The notes under the pieces were generated by a model. The model was not told the DNA's origin. It was given only the letters and a program-made list of their open reading frames with translations, and did not search any database. Positions 53,552-62,378 of a stretch of 64,000 bases of DNA are shown one piece after another (position 1 is the first letter of the stretch; each line of letters begins with the position of its first letter). The DNA comes from Mycolicibacterium sp. P1-5 (GTDB lineage: Bacteria; Actinomycetota; Actinomycetes; Mycobacteriales; Mycobacteriaceae): assembly GCF_008329565.1 (NCBI RefSeq), contig NZ_NPKT01000002.1:124001-188000 (forward strand), written 5' to 3'. A program made the translations under genes and the position numbers.

Positions 53552-54430
53552 GTGGTGGCGCGGTCGGTACGGATAGGGGTGATAGGCCGTCCCGGGTGCG
53601 GTAGGCGCACGGTGACGCGGGTGCTGCATGGGGCGGGTGTGGCGACGACAGCGGCGTGTGGGGTGTCTGACCTGGATGTTTATGTGTTCGCCGAGACTCT
53701 GAAGCCAGAGGACGTTCGTGCGCTCGCCGGATCGACTCATCCCCTCGTCGCCGTCCTCAACAAGGCGGATCTGACGGGCTTCGGCGGCACCGGGCCGGTC
53801 GCAGCAGCCGCCGAGCGGTGCCGGATGCTCAGGGACCGCACCGGCGCACCGGTGTATCCGCTCGCCGGCCTGGCCGCTGCGGCTGCAGTGGACGACTCGG
53901 TCGTCGACGACGAGATGCTCGACGGGCTGCGGGCGCTGACCACCGAGCCGGCTGACCTTGGCTCCGCCGACCGGTTCGTGGCCGGGGAGCACCGTCTGTC
54001 TGGCTCGCTGCGGCAGCGGCTGCTCGCCCGCCTCGACCTGTTCGGCATCGCGCACGCGGTGCTGGCGCTGCGCGACGGCGAGGACCGCGCGGGAGTCCTG
54101 GCCACGTTGCGGCGGGCCAGCGCCCTCGACGGTCTGCTGGCCGGGATCGATGCCGCCGCGGCACCGGTGCGCTATGAACGGCTGCCTGATTCCCCGACCG
54201 ACGACGCGGTCGAAGCCAGAATGGCCGCGGCGATCGAGGTGGTGCAGGCCGCCGGCATGACGGTCGACGGCGGCGTCGGCACCGCGGCGCACCTGCGGCG
54301 CGCGATCGTCTGGCAGCGATATTCGCGGGGGCCGGTGTCCCGGCTGCACGGCCGCTGCGGTGCCGATATTGCCCGCGGATCGCTGCGACTGTGGGAACGG
54401 GCCGGCGGCGTCCCGGAGCCGCTACCGTGA
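53552..54430 (+). CDS. Dynamin-like GTPase partner A (Rv0209-like)
   Basis: A 292-residue P-loop NTPase. The Walker A is VIGRPGCGRRTVTRVL near the N-terminus, and VAVLNKADLTG is the NKxD guanine-specificity motif; a long helical C-terminal half follows (from LRQRLLARLDLF). The order P-loop, NKxD, helical bundle is that of bacterial dynamin-like or septin-like GTPases. Its stop overlaps the next gene (GTGA), and the pair Rv0209-Rv0210 is conserved beside trmB. Family placement is an inference from motifs; membrane remodelling would fit the location next to mmpL3. Confidence 0.7.
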   Translation: MVARSVRIGVIGRPGCGRRTVTRVLHGAGVATTAACGVSDLDVYVFAETLKPEDVRALAGSTHPLVAVLNKADLTGFGGTGPVAAAAERCRMLRDRTGAPVYPLAGLAAAAAVDDSVVDDEMLDGLRALTTEPADLGSADRFVAGEHRLSGSLRQRLLARLDLFGIAHAVLALRDGEDRAGVLATLRRASALDGLLAGIDAAAAPVRYERLPDSPTDDAVEARMAAAIEVVQAAGMTVDGGVGTAAHLRRAIVWQRYSRGPVSRLHGRCGADIARGSLRLWERAGGVPEPLP

Positions 54431-55887
54431 CCGACTCCGTCGACGCAGTGCTGTCGCAGATCGACCCGAACCTGCCGGCGCCGGCGATCGTCCGGCGCGA
54501 GGTGGTGCTGGTGGGCGGTCCGTGGCTGGCCGGGGTGAGCGGTGTGGTCGGTGCGCTGCGGGATCAGTTGCCCGACTACACCGTGATCGAAGCCGACGAG
54601 CTCGCCGCCGGTGAGGCGCCGACCGTGGTGGTGTTCGTGGTCTCGGCGACGGCACCGCTGACCGAGTCGGACTGTGTACTGCTGGATTCCGTCGCCGCCC
54701 ACACCGACGCGGTGATCGGCGTGGTGTCGAAGATCGATGTGCACCGCACCTGGCGGCAGGTGCTCGACACCGACCGCGCGCTACTGGCCGAGTGGGCGAC
54801 CCGCTACCGCGATGTGCCCTGGGTGGGTGTCGCCGCCGTGCCCGATCTCGGGGCGCCCGTCGTCGACGAGCTGGCAGTCGCGGTGCGGGACGCACTCGAG
54901 GATGACGCCTTGGATCAACGAAACCGATTGCGGGCGTGGGAGACTGGGCTTATCGCAGTCGAGCGTCGGCTCGATCGCGAGGTGGCCGGGGCGGGCCGGG
55001 AGGCGCGGCTGGGCGCCCTGCGGGCGCAGCGCACCGCGGTGCTGCAGCAGTTTCGGACGGACAAGTCGGAGCGAATGATCGCACTGCGCAGCCAGATTCA
55101 GCAAGCCCGGCTGCAGCTGTCCTATTTCGCCCGCAACCGGTGCGCGTCGGTGCGGACCGAACTGCAGGAAGACGTGGCGTCTCTGAGCCGACGCACAATG
55201 GGCGACTTCCCCGGCGAGGTTCGCCGCCGCGCAACTGAGTTGGCCGACGACGTGACCGAGGGCGTCTCCCGGCAGCTGGCCGACGTCGGCGAGGTACTGG
55301 GCCTGGCCGTCGACCCCGTGGACTCGCGCCCCGTCGTCGACGTAGGTGCCCCGCCGCGGCGCTCCCGCGGTCCGGAGACCCGGCTGATGGTCCTGCTCGG
55401 TGCGGGCTTCGGCCTTGGGGTGGCACTGACGCTGAGCCGGGTGTTCGCCGACCTCGCGCCACAGTGGGCGGTCGCGGGCGCCATCGTCGGGGTGGTGGTC
55501 GGGGTGGTCCTGACGCTGTGGGTGGTCAATGTTCGCCGGCTGTTGCAAGACCGGGCGGTGCTCGATCGCTGGGTGGTGGAGCAGACCGGCCGGCTGCGTA
55601 CCGCCATGGAGGAGTGGGTGGCCACCTGTGTGCTGGCGGCCGAAGCATCGCTGGGCAGATCTGTCGCCGAACGCGACGCCGCGGACAGCGCGCGCACCGA
55701 GGATTCGGTAGCCCGGCTCGACGGGGAGGTCCGCAACCATGCCATCGCCCGGAGCCGCGCGATGGCGGACCGCGACCGGCAGGGACCGGTGATCGCCCGG
55801 GCGCTGACGGCGGTGCGTGACGAACTCGACGCACTGAATCGATGCAAAGCCCTTAAATATGGGCTTCTGAATCGTTCCTGTGAGTGA
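54427..55887 (+). CDS. Dynamin-like GTPase partner B with membrane helices, P-loop degenerate (Rv0210-like)
   Basis: A 486-residue protein coupled to partner A. The N-terminal half resembles a GTPase domain: VVLVGGPWLAGVSGVVGAL sits where the P-loop should be but lacks GKT/S, while VIGVVSKIDVHR resembles NKxD. A long helical region (about 180-300) rich in Arg/Glu/Gln follows, then two helices (about 322-385, LMVLLGAGFGLGVALTLS and AGAIVGVVVGVVLTLWVV) and a C-terminal coiled stretch. Paired dynamin-like genes of which one has membrane helices are known in mycobacteria (IniA/IniC). I infer the same type of complex. Confidence 0.65.
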   Translation: MTDSVDAVLSQIDPNLPAPAIVRREVVLVGGPWLAGVSGVVGALRDQLPDYTVIEADELAAGEAPTVVVFVVSATAPLTESDCVLLDSVAAHTDAVIGVVSKIDVHRTWRQVLDTDRALLAEWATRYRDVPWVGVAAVPDLGAPVVDELAVAVRDALEDDALDQRNRLRAWETGLIAVERRLDREVAGAGREARLGALRAQRTAVLQQFRTDKSERMIALRSQIQQARLQLSYFARNRCASVRTELQEDVASLSRRTMGDFPGEVRRRATELADDVTEGVSRQLADVGEVLGLAVDPVDSRPVVDVGAPPRRSRGPETRLMVLLGAGFGLGVALTLSRVFADLAPQWAVAGAIVGVVVGVVLTLWVVNVRRLLQDRAVLDRWVVEQTGRLRTAMEEWVATCVLAAEASLGRSVAERDAADSARTEDSVARLDGEVRNHAIARSRAMADRDRQGPVIARALTAVRDELDALNRCKALKYGLLNRSCE

Positions 55888-55908
55888 TCGGACATAATCC
55901 CGACTAAC

Positions 55909-55927
55909 CGCGGGTATCTCACCCGCG
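55909..55927. terminator. Hairpin after the dynamin-like pair
   Basis: CGCGGGT-ATCTC-ACCCGCG forms a seven-base GC-rich stem with a five-base loop, 21 bases after the stop codon, followed by an AT-richer stretch with TTTT. It fits an intrinsic terminator of the operon, and lies in the 126-base region upstream of pckA, so a regulatory role for pckA cannot be excluded. Confidence 0.5.
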
Positions 55928-56013
55928 TTAACCTACTTTTCAGGGAGGACCGTGTCTCGGCGCGGAATCCGGCCTGCGTCCTGGCCATAAAAGTAAGCAG
56001 GAGATTGACAGCG

Positions 56014-57840
56014 ATGACTTCAGCGACCATCCCCGGTCTGGATAACGCACCGACCAAGCATGAGGGCCTGCTCGCTTGGGTCCAGGAAGTCGCCGAACTC
56101 ACGCAGCCCGACCGGGTGGTCTTCGCCGACGGTTCCGATGAGGAGTACCGGCGGCTCTGCGACCAGTTGGTCGCTGCCGGAACCTTCACCAAGCTCAGCG
56201 ACTCCGAGGAGCCCAGCTCCTACCTCGCCCGTTCGGCGCCGTCCGACGTGGCCCGCGTCGAGTCGCGCACGTTCATCTGTTCGGAGCGTGCGATCGACGC
56301 CGGCCCCACGAACAACTGGATGGATCCGGCCGAGATGCGCGGCCTCATGACCGACCTGTACCGCGGTTCGATGCGCGGCCGCACCATGTATGTGGTGCCG
56401 TTCTGCATGGGTCCGCTCGGGGCCGAGGATCCGAAGCTCGGCGTCGAGATCACCGACTCCGAATATGTGGTCGTCTCTATGCGGACGATGACCCGCATGG
56501 GCAAGGCCGCGCTGGACAAGATGGGCGACGACGGGTTCTTCGTCAAGGCGCTGCACTCGATCGGTGCGCCGCTGGAGCCGGGCGAGGAAGACGTGCCGTG
56601 GCCGTGCAACGACACGAAGTACATCACCCACTTCCCGGAGACCCGCGAGATCTGGAGCTTCGGCTCGGGTTACGGCGGCAACGCGCTGCTGGGCAAGAAG
56701 TGCTACTCGCTGCGCATCGCGTCGGCGATGGCGCACGACGAGGGCTGGCTCGCCGAGCACATGCTGATCCTCAAGCTCATCTCCCCGGAGAACAAGTCGT
56801 ACTTCGTCGCTGCCGCGTTCCCGTCGGCCTGCGGTAAGACCAACCTCGCGATGCTGCAGCCGACCATCCCCGGCTGGCGCGCCGAGACGGTCGGCGACGA
56901 CATCGCCTGGATGCGCTTCGGCAAGGACGGTCGGCTGTACGCCACCAACCCGGAATTCGGCTTCTTCGGGGTGGCACCGGGCACCAACTGGAGCTCGAAC
57001 CCCAACGCGATGAAGACCGTCGCGGCCGGCAACACCGTCTTCACCAACGTCGCGCTGACCGACGACGGCGGTGTGTGGTGGGAAGGCCTCGAGGGCGAAC
57101 CGCAGCACCTCATCGACTGGAAGGGCGAAGACTGGACGCCCGACTCCGATAAAAAAGCCGCGCACCCGAACTCGCGCTACTGCACCCCGATGTCGCAGTG
57201 TCCGACGCTGGCCCCCGAGTGGGACGACCCGCAGGGCGTGCCGATTTCGGCGATCCTGTTCGGCGGCCGCCGCAAGACGACGGTGCCGCTGGTGACACAA
57301 GCCCGCGACTGGCAGCACGGCGTGTTCATCGGTGCCACCCTCGGTTCCGAGCAGACCGCCGCCGCCGAGGGCAAGGTCGGCACAATCCGCCGTGACCCGA
57401 TGGCCATGCTCCCGTTCATCGGCTACAACGTCGGTGACTACATGGGGCACTGGATCAACATCGGCAAGAACGCCGACGAGTCGAAGCTGCCGAAGATCTT
57501 CTTCGTCAACTGGTTCCGCCGCGGCGAAGACGGCCGCTTCCTGTGGCCGGGCTTCGGCGAGAACAGCCGGGTGATGAAGTGGATCATCGAGCGGGTCGAG
57601 GGTAAGGCCAACGGTTCGACCACACCGATCGGCATCGTGCCGAGCGCCGGCGATCTGGACCTCGATGGTCTGGATGTCGATCCGTCCGACGTCAATGCGG
57701 CGCTGGCGGTCAACGCCCAGGAGTGGCGCGACGAGTTGCCGCAGATCGAGGAGTGGTTCTCCTTCGTCGGCGAGAAGCTGCCGAGCGGGGTAAAGGACGA
57801 GTTCGAGGCGCTCAAGCAGCGTCTCGCCGAAGCCGACTAA
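56014..57840 (+). CDS. pckA: Phosphoenolpyruvate carboxykinase, GTP-dependent
   Basis: A 608-residue GTP-type PEPCK converting oxaloacetate to phosphoenolpyruvate in gluconeogenesis (Rv0211 has 606). ATG at 56014 is ten bases after AGGAG; a TTG at 56005 is too close to it. The active-site P-loop is PSACGKTN with Cys273 and Lys275, and [18 protein letters not shown] and [13 protein letters not shown] are further conserved regions. It is a key enzyme for growth on fatty acids, consistent with the acyl-CoA genes that follow. Confidence 0.96.
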   Translation: MTSATIPGLDNAPTKHEGLLAWVQEVAELTQPDRVVFADGSDEEYRRLCDQLVAAGTFTKLSDSEEPSSYLARSAPSDVARVESRTFICSERAIDAGPTNNWMDPAEMRGLMTDLYRGSMRGRTMYVVPFCMGPLGAEDPKLGVEITDSEYVVVSMRTMTRMGKAALDKMGDDGFFVKALHSIGAPLEPGEEDVPWPCNDTKYITHFPETREIWSFGSGYGGNALLGKKCYSLRIASAMAHDEGWLAEHMLILKLISPENKSYFVAAAFPSACGKTNLAMLQPTIPGWRAETVGDDIAWMRFGKDGRLYATNPEFGFFGVAPGTNWSSNPNAMKTVAAGNTVFTNVALTDDGGVWWEGLEGEPQHLIDWKGEDWTPDSDKKAAHPNSRYCTPMSQCPTLAPEWDDPQGVPISAILFGGRRKTTVPLVTQARDWQHGVFIGATLGSEQTAAAEGKVGTIRRDPMAMLPFIGYNVGDYMGHWINIGKNADESKLPKIFFVNWFRRGEDGRFLWPGFGENSRVMKWIIERVEGKANGSTTPIGIVPSAGDLDLDGLDVDPSDVNAALAVNAQEWRDELPQIEEWFSFVGEKLPSGVKDEFEALKQRLAEAD

Positions 57841-57857
57841 CTGCCGAGCGTAACGAG

Positions 57858-57885
57858 GAGCCAGTTGACACCTGTCAACTGGCTC
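57858..57885. promoter_or_regulatory. Perfect 12-base-arm palindrome between pckA and fadD4
   Basis: Arms GAGCCAGTTGAC and GTCAACTGGCTC face each other over ACCT, including the core TTGACA-CC-TGTCAA. It is 17 bases after the pckA stop and 17 before the fadD4 start. No T-run follows, and the TTGACA core is -35-like with TATTGT at 57891, so an operator at the fadD4 promoter is favoured over a terminator. It may serve as both. Confidence 0.6.
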
Positions 57886-57902
57886 TGTCGTATTGTGCTC
57901 CC

Positions 57903-59438
57903 ATGCAGATCCGCGAGCATGCCGAGGCCAGTCCCGACAAGCCGGCCGTAATCCTGTATCCATCTGGAAAAACCGTCACGTTCGGCGAGATGGAAGCCAG
58001 GGCCAACCAGTTGGCACACCTGTTCCGCCGGGCCGGATTGGTCGAAGGCGACGCGGTCGCGGTCCTCATCGAGAACAACGAGCATTTCCACACGGTGCTG
58101 TGGGCGGCGCGGCGAAGTGGGCTGTACTACGTGCCGATCAACACCCACCTGACCGCCGCCGAAGCCGCGTACATCATCGACAACAGCGAGGCCAAGGCTG
58201 TCGTCGGTTCGGCCGCGCTGCGCGAGACGTTGGCCGGGCTGGCCGCGGAGTTGCCCAACGGGCTGCCACAGCTGCGCGTCATCACCGACGGTGAGCTGGA
58301 AGGCTGGCTGAGCTACCCGGAATGCGTTGCCGATCAGCCGGTTACGCCTATCGACGACGAGATCGACGGCGACCTGCTGCAGTACTCGTCGGGAACCACG
58401 GGGCGCCCCAAGGGAATCAAGCGGGACTTGCCACACCTGCCGCCCACCGAGGTGCCCGGCATGATGGCGGGACTCATCGGGTTCTGGATGACCCCGGACG
58501 CCGTGTACATCAGTCCCGCCCCGCTGTACCACACCGCGCCGTCGGTGTGGTCGATGCAGACAATGGCGGCCGGTATCACCACCGTGGTGCTGGAGAAGTT
58601 CGATGCGCAGGGCTGCCTCGACGCGATTCAGCAGCACAAGGTCACGCACGGCCAGTTCGTCCCGGTGATGTTCACGCGGATGCTGAAACTACCTGAGAGC
58701 GTGCGCAATTCGTACGACATCTCCAGTCTGCAACGGGTCATGCATGCGGCCGCGCCGTGTCCGGTCGAGATCAAGAAGCAGATGATCGACTGGTGGGGCC
58801 CGATCGTCGACGAGTACTACGCCTCCTCCGAGGCCATCGGCTCCACATTGATCTTCGCCGAGGACTGGCTCACCCATCCCGGCTCGGTCGGCAAGCCCAT
58901 GATGGGTGCGTTGCACATCCTCGACGAGGACGGCAACGAGCTGCCGCCCGGGCAGGCCGGTGAGATCTTCTTCGAGGGCGGCCTGGATTTCGAGTACCTC
59001 AACGACGCCGAGAAGACCGCGAAATCGCGTGACGGCCACGGCTGGAAGACAGTGGGCGACATCGGCTATCTCGACGAGGACGGTTACCTCTACCTCACCG
59101 ACCGCAGGCACCACATGATCATCTCGGGTGGAGTCAACATCTACCCGCAGGAAGCCGAGAACTTGCTCGTCACTCACCCGAAGGTGATGGATGCCGCGGT
59201 GTTCGGTGTGCCCGACGAGGAGATGGGCCAGAGCGTCAAGGGCGTGGTCCAGCTGGTGGATCCGTCCGAGGCGACGGACGAATTCGCCGAGGAGCTGCTG
59301 GCGTGGCTGCGGGACCGGTTGTCGCACTATAAGTGCCCGCGATCGCTGTCGTTCGAAGCCGAGCTGCCGCGCACCGACACCGGCAAGCTGTACAAGCAGG
59401 AATTGATCGTCAAGTATTCGCCCACGCCGACCGGCTAA
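57903..59438 (+). CDS. fadD4: Acyl-CoA synthetase FadD4
   Basis: A 511-residue adenylate-forming enzyme. ATG at 57903 begins MQIREHAEASPDKPAVI. AMP-binding motif: LQYSSGTTGRPKGIKRD (about residues 160-176), then YYASSEAIG, GDIGYLDEDGYLYLTDRR and the C-terminal PRTDTGKLYK with the catalytic Lys. It activates a fatty acid or related carboxylate to the CoA thioester. It corresponds to Rv0214. Counterparts of Rv0212c (NadR-like) and Rv0213c, which separate pckA and fadD4 in M. tuberculosis, are absent here. Confidence 0.93.
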   Translation: MQIREHAEASPDKPAVILYPSGKTVTFGEMEARANQLAHLFRRAGLVEGDAVAVLIENNEHFHTVLWAARRSGLYYVPINTHLTAAEAAYIIDNSEAKAVVGSAALRETLAGLAAELPNGLPQLRVITDGELEGWLSYPECVADQPVTPIDDEIDGDLLQYSSGTTGRPKGIKRDLPHLPPTEVPGMMAGLIGFWMTPDAVYISPAPLYHTAPSVWSMQTMAAGITTVVLEKFDAQGCLDAIQQHKVTHGQFVPVMFTRMLKLPESVRNSYDISSLQRVMHAAAPCPVEIKKQMIDWWGPIVDEYYASSEAIGSTLIFAEDWLTHPGSVGKPMMGALHILDEDGNELPPGQAGEIFFEGGLDFEYLNDAEKTAKSRDGHGWKTVGDIGYLDEDGYLYLTDRRHHMIISGGVNIYPQEAENLLVTHPKVMDAAVFGVPDEEMGQSVKGVVQLVDPSEATDEFAEELLAWLRDRLSHYKCPRSLSFEAELPRTDTGKLYKQELIVKYSPTPTG

Positions 59439-59449
59439 ATGCAGGTCTG

Positions 59450-60415
59450 ATGTTTGTCGTCGACGTCTCCGCCCCGCCCCCGATCGGCGTCACCGGCCCA
59501 CCGGGCATCGTGGTGGCGGTCGGGGAGTCGTCGACACCCGAGGGTGAGTTCTGGCTGGACACAGCAACTTTCGCCTTGTCGAAGAGCGAGCAGGAAGACC
59601 GCCGGTTCGTCGCGGTGGAGTCGGTGAACGACACGGTGGCCGAGCTGCGCGAACGTTGCCGGCGCTGGCCGCATGCCAGCGCGGTCTGCGACGACGTGCT
59701 CCGGTCGGTCGACGTGACCGGTCCCGCGCTGCCGGGGATCATCACCGAATCGCTGGCGTATTCGACGCTGCAGGCCGGGCCCGAGTTCGCCCGCTGGCTG
59801 GATTCCCGTGGCCCGGCAGCGTTGCCCGACATGCCCGACCCGGTGCTCGCCGAGCGAGACGGCGGCACGCTTCGGATCAAGTTCAACCGGCCGCAGCGGC
59901 ACAATGCGTTCAGCACGGATGCACGGGCACTGCTGTTGGAGGCGCTGACTGTCGCACTGGTCGATGACACCGTAACCGAGGTGGTGCTGGGCGGTAACGG
60001 CGCATCCTTCTGCAGCGGTGGGGATCTCGGCGAGTTCGGCACGTTCGCCGATCCGGCCACCGCACATCTGGCGCGTACCCGGCACAGTCCCGCTTTGGCG
60101 CTCGACCAGCTGACTCGACGACTCGGTCAGGGCTGCCGAGCCGAAATCCACGGCCGGGTGCTGGGCAGCGGCCTGGAGATGACGTCATTTTGCGGCTGGG
60201 TCAGCTGCCGGTCCGACGCTGTGCTCGGACTACCCGAGCTGGCGCTGGGCCTGATCCCCGGCGCCGGCGGCACCGTGAGCATCACCCGGCGGATAGGCCG
60301 TTGGCGCACAGCGTATTTAGTACTTTCGGGACGGACCATCGACCCGACGACTGCGCTCGCGTGGGGCCTGGTCGACGAGGTTGTTCAGCCGGAGCGACGC
60401 AGCGTGACCCGGTAG
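59450..60415 (+). CDS. Enoyl-CoA hydratase/isomerase family protein with N-terminal extension
   Basis: A 321-residue crotonase-fold protein, 11 bases after fadD4. The first 130 residues are not the usual crotonase start (VSAPPPIGVTGPPGIVVAVG ...) and may form a separate small domain. The core follows from LRIKFNRPQRHNAFSTDA; GNGASFCSGGDLGEFG is the oxyanion hole, GSGLEMTSFC supplies the first catalytic Glu and GLPELALGLIPGAGG the second. It would hydrate or isomerise an enoyl-CoA made by the neighbouring FadE3. Absent at this position in M. tuberculosis. The end overlaps the convergent gntR gene by 31 bases. Confidence 0.85.
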   Translation: MFVVDVSAPPPIGVTGPPGIVVAVGESSTPEGEFWLDTATFALSKSEQEDRRFVAVESVNDTVAELRERCRRWPHASAVCDDVLRSVDVTGPALPGIITESLAYSTLQAGPEFARWLDSRGPAALPDMPDPVLAERDGGTLRIKFNRPQRHNAFSTDARALLLEALTVALVDDTVTEVVLGGNGASFCSGGDLGEFGTFADPATAHLARTRHSPALALDQLTRRLGQGCRAEIHGRVLGSGLEMTSFCGWVSCRSDAVLGLPELALGLIPGAGGTVSITRRIGRWRTAYLVLSGRTIDPTTALAWGLVDEVVQPERRSVTR

Positions 60416-61140
60416 GTGTACTGCTCGGGCAGAAAATGGCTGACCGACAGTTCGACCGGAGTGCCGGTGGTATCGGAATAGAGCCGGTCAACCCGCAGCA
60501 TCGGGTGGCCGATGTCGCAGCACAGTGCGTTGGCGACCAGCTCGTCCGCGGGGGCGACGGTGATCGACTGCGCCGCTTCGGCGATGGGCTGATCGAGGTG
60601 TGGTTCCAGGACACCGATCACAGTGTTTGTGCCGACCGCACCATCGGCCAACTCTGGGGAGTCGAATACCAGCCGCGCCACCGGGTCTGGCAGATGCACG
60701 GTGGTCACCACGAACGGAACACCGTCCGTTTCCCCGGGTCGCTGCGCTCCTGCCCGCCGGACGTGGAGGCGCCGGAACACCACCGTGTAGACCACGTCGT
60801 GCTCGAGCCGCAGCCGGCTGGCCGCCGTCACGTCGACGCGCCGCGAAAGGCCTTGCAGCACTTCCATCGTGGTGTCCTCGGACAAGCTCATCAGGTCCTC
60901 GATCGACCCCAGCTGTCTCAAGTATCCCCGGTTGGCATACGTGCCGCGGCCCGGCACCCGGTACACCACGCCCTCGGCCACCAGATCCTGGAACGCCCGG
61001 CGCACCGTCTGCCGGGACAGCCCGTGCTCGGCGACCAGTTCCGACTCCGTCGGCAGCCGAACCCCCTCGGGGTAGGCCCCGGCGGCGATCGCGTCGCGAA
61101 GCCGTTGCCGCAGCACCTGGTACGCGGGCTCGGGTTTCAT
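60385..61140 (-). CDS. GntR-family regulator with UTRA domain
   Basis: A 251-residue HutC-type regulator. The winged helix is at residues 5-72 (GVRLPTESELVAEHGLSRQT, then VYRVPGRGTYANRG), followed by a UTRA ligand-binding domain (about 95-245). Near residue 132 an unusual segment RRAGAQRPGETD corresponds exactly to the dispersed 24-base DNA repeat, inserted in frame in a loop. It starts six bases after the fadE3 stop, so it is the second gene of a fadE3-gntR operon and probably controls this acyl-CoA cluster. Ligand unknown; an acyl-CoA or carboxylate is plausible. Confidence 0.88.
   Translation of the reverse strand: MKPEPAYQVLRQRLRDAIAAGAYPEGVRLPTESELVAEHGLSRQTVRRAFQDLVAEGVVYRVPGRGTYANRGYLRQLGSIEDLMSLSEDTTMEVLQGLSRRVDVTAASRLRLEHDVVYTVVFRRLHVRRAGAQRPGETDGVPFVVTTVHLPDPVARLVFDSPELADGAVGTNTVIGVLEPHLDQPIAEAAQSITVAPADELVANALCCDIGHPMLRVDRLYSDTTGTPVELSVSHFLPEQYTYRVTLRRSG
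60731..60760. repeat. Third copy of the dispersed 24-base repeat, inside gntR
   Basis: The 24-base core at 60737-60760 is identical to the two copies in mmpL3 (49369 and 49405). The flank TCCCC is also shared, with one extra G between it and the core. On this gene it adds residues not expected in the UTRA domain. Confidence 0.8.
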
Positions 61141-61146
61141 GGTCGG

Positions 61147-62304
61147 CTAGATGCCGCCCCTCGCTACCAGTTGACCGGCGATGACATTGCGTTGAATCTC
61201 GTTGGTGCCCTCCCCGACGATCATCAGCGGAGCGTCGCGAAAGTAACGTTCGACGTCGTATTCGGTGGAGTAGCCGTAGCCGCCATGGATGCGCACCGCG
61301 TTGAGCGCGACCTCCATCGCGACCTCCGATGCGAACAGCTTGGCCATCCCGGCCTCCATGTCGCAGCGCTCGCCGCTGTCATAGCGTTCGGCGGCGTAGC
61401 GGGTCAGCTGCCGGGCCGCGGTCAGCTTGGTGGCCATATCGGCCAGATAGTTGCCGACGGCCTGGTGCTTCCAGATCGGCTGCCCGAAGCTCTCCCGGTC
61501 CTGAGCGTAGGCCAGTGCGTCTTCGAGCGCCGCGGTCGCGACGCCCAGAGCACGGGATGCGACCTGAATACGGCCAGTCTCAAGGCCTTTCATCATCTGC
61601 CCGAAACCGCGGCCTGGCTCACCACCGAGGATCGCCGAGGCAGGCACCCGACAGCCGTCGAAGGAGAGCTCGCAGGACTCCACCCCCTTGTAGCCGAGCT
61701 TTGGCAAATCACGCGAGATCGTCAACCCGGCGGTCGGTGACTCGACGAGCACGACCGAGATGCCCTTGTGGCGAGGCGTCGCCTGCGGATCGGTCTTGCA
61801 CAGCAGCGCGATCAGGCCGGACCTGCGGGCATTGGTGATCCAGGTCTTGGCTCCGTTGATCACCAGCTCGTCACCGTCGCGACGGGCGACGGTAGTCATG
61901 TTCTGCAGATCCGATCCGCCGCTCGGTTCGGTCAGCGCCATCGTCGCGCGCACCTCGCCGGTGGCCATCTTCGGCAGGTAGGTCTGCTTCTGCGCCTCGG
62001 TGCCGAAGATCTCGAGCAGCTTGGCCACCACGGTGTGGCCGCCCATCGCGCCGGCCAGGCTCATCCAACCGCGCGCGAGTTCCTGGGTGACCTCGACGTA
62101 GCAGGGCATCGACACCGGGTTTCCGCCGTACCGCTCGCTGATCGCCAGGCCGTAGATCCCGAGCTGCTTCATCTGCTCGATCCACGCCTCCGGGTAGCTG
62201 TTGGCGTGCTCGATCTCGCGCACCGACGGCTTGACGTCACGCTCGATGAACGCCCGCACGGTCTCCACCAGCATGGTCTCTTCATCGTTGAGTGCAGTGC
62301 TCAC
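61147..62304 (-). CDS. fadE3: Acyl-CoA dehydrogenase FadE3
   Basis: A 385-residue flavin acyl-CoA dehydrogenase, the counterpart of Rv0215c. GTG at 62304 has GGAG eight bases upstream. Signature 1 is MALTEPSGGSDLQNM, signature 2 is FGQPIWKHQAVGNYLADM with ALAYAQDRESFG before it, and YSTEYDVERYFRDA with GEGTNEIQRNVIAGQ completes the domain, where the Glu of GEGTNEIQ is the catalytic-base position. It introduces the 2,3-double bond in acyl-CoAs. It is divergent from the dehydratase gene, and the shared region has a 15-base direct repeat. Confidence 0.93.
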   Translation of the reverse strand: MSTALNDEETMLVETVRAFIERDVKPSVREIEHANSYPEAWIEQMKQLGIYGLAISERYGGNPVSMPCYVEVTQELARGWMSLAGAMGGHTVVAKLLEIFGTEAQKQTYLPKMATGEVRATMALTEPSGGSDLQNMTTVARRDGDELVINGAKTWITNARRSGLIALLCKTDPQATPRHKGISVVLVESPTAGLTISRDLPKLGYKGVESCELSFDGCRVPASAILGGEPGRGFGQMMKGLETGRIQVASRALGVATAALEDALAYAQDRESFGQPIWKHQAVGNYLADMATKLTAARQLTRYAAERYDSGERCDMEAGMAKLFASEVAMEVALNAVRIHGGYGYSTEYDVERYFRDAPLMIVGEGTNEIQRNVIAGQLVARGGI

Positions 62305-62328
62305 CAAGTTGCTCCAAGATCGCCGAAA

Positions 62329-62343
62329 TGTACGGCCATATTG
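62329..62343. repeat. 15-base direct repeat copy A, fadE3/dehydratase divergent region
   Basis: TGTACGGCCATATTG, 25 bases before the fadE3 start. It is repeated exactly at 62386-62400. The centre GGCC with TA on each side is partly palindromic, so each copy could be a binding site. Confidence 0.55.
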
Positions 62344-62378
62344 ACATGCGCCCGAGCGGAGCACCAGTATGAGCGACT

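Noticed and set aside
55879..55898. TGTGA followed by a weak ACA half-site upstream of pckA, resembling a CRP-type site.
   Set aside because: The second half matches poorly and the position near the dynamin-like stop codon gives no support.
56020..57963. 647-codon open frame on the - strand opposite pckA.
   Set aside because: Mirror of pckA codon bias; composition is His/Arg/Val-rich and unlike any protein family.
60190..61740. 516-codon open frame on the + strand across gntR and fadE3.
   Set aside because: It covers two well-supported opposite genes and has no protein-like motifs.
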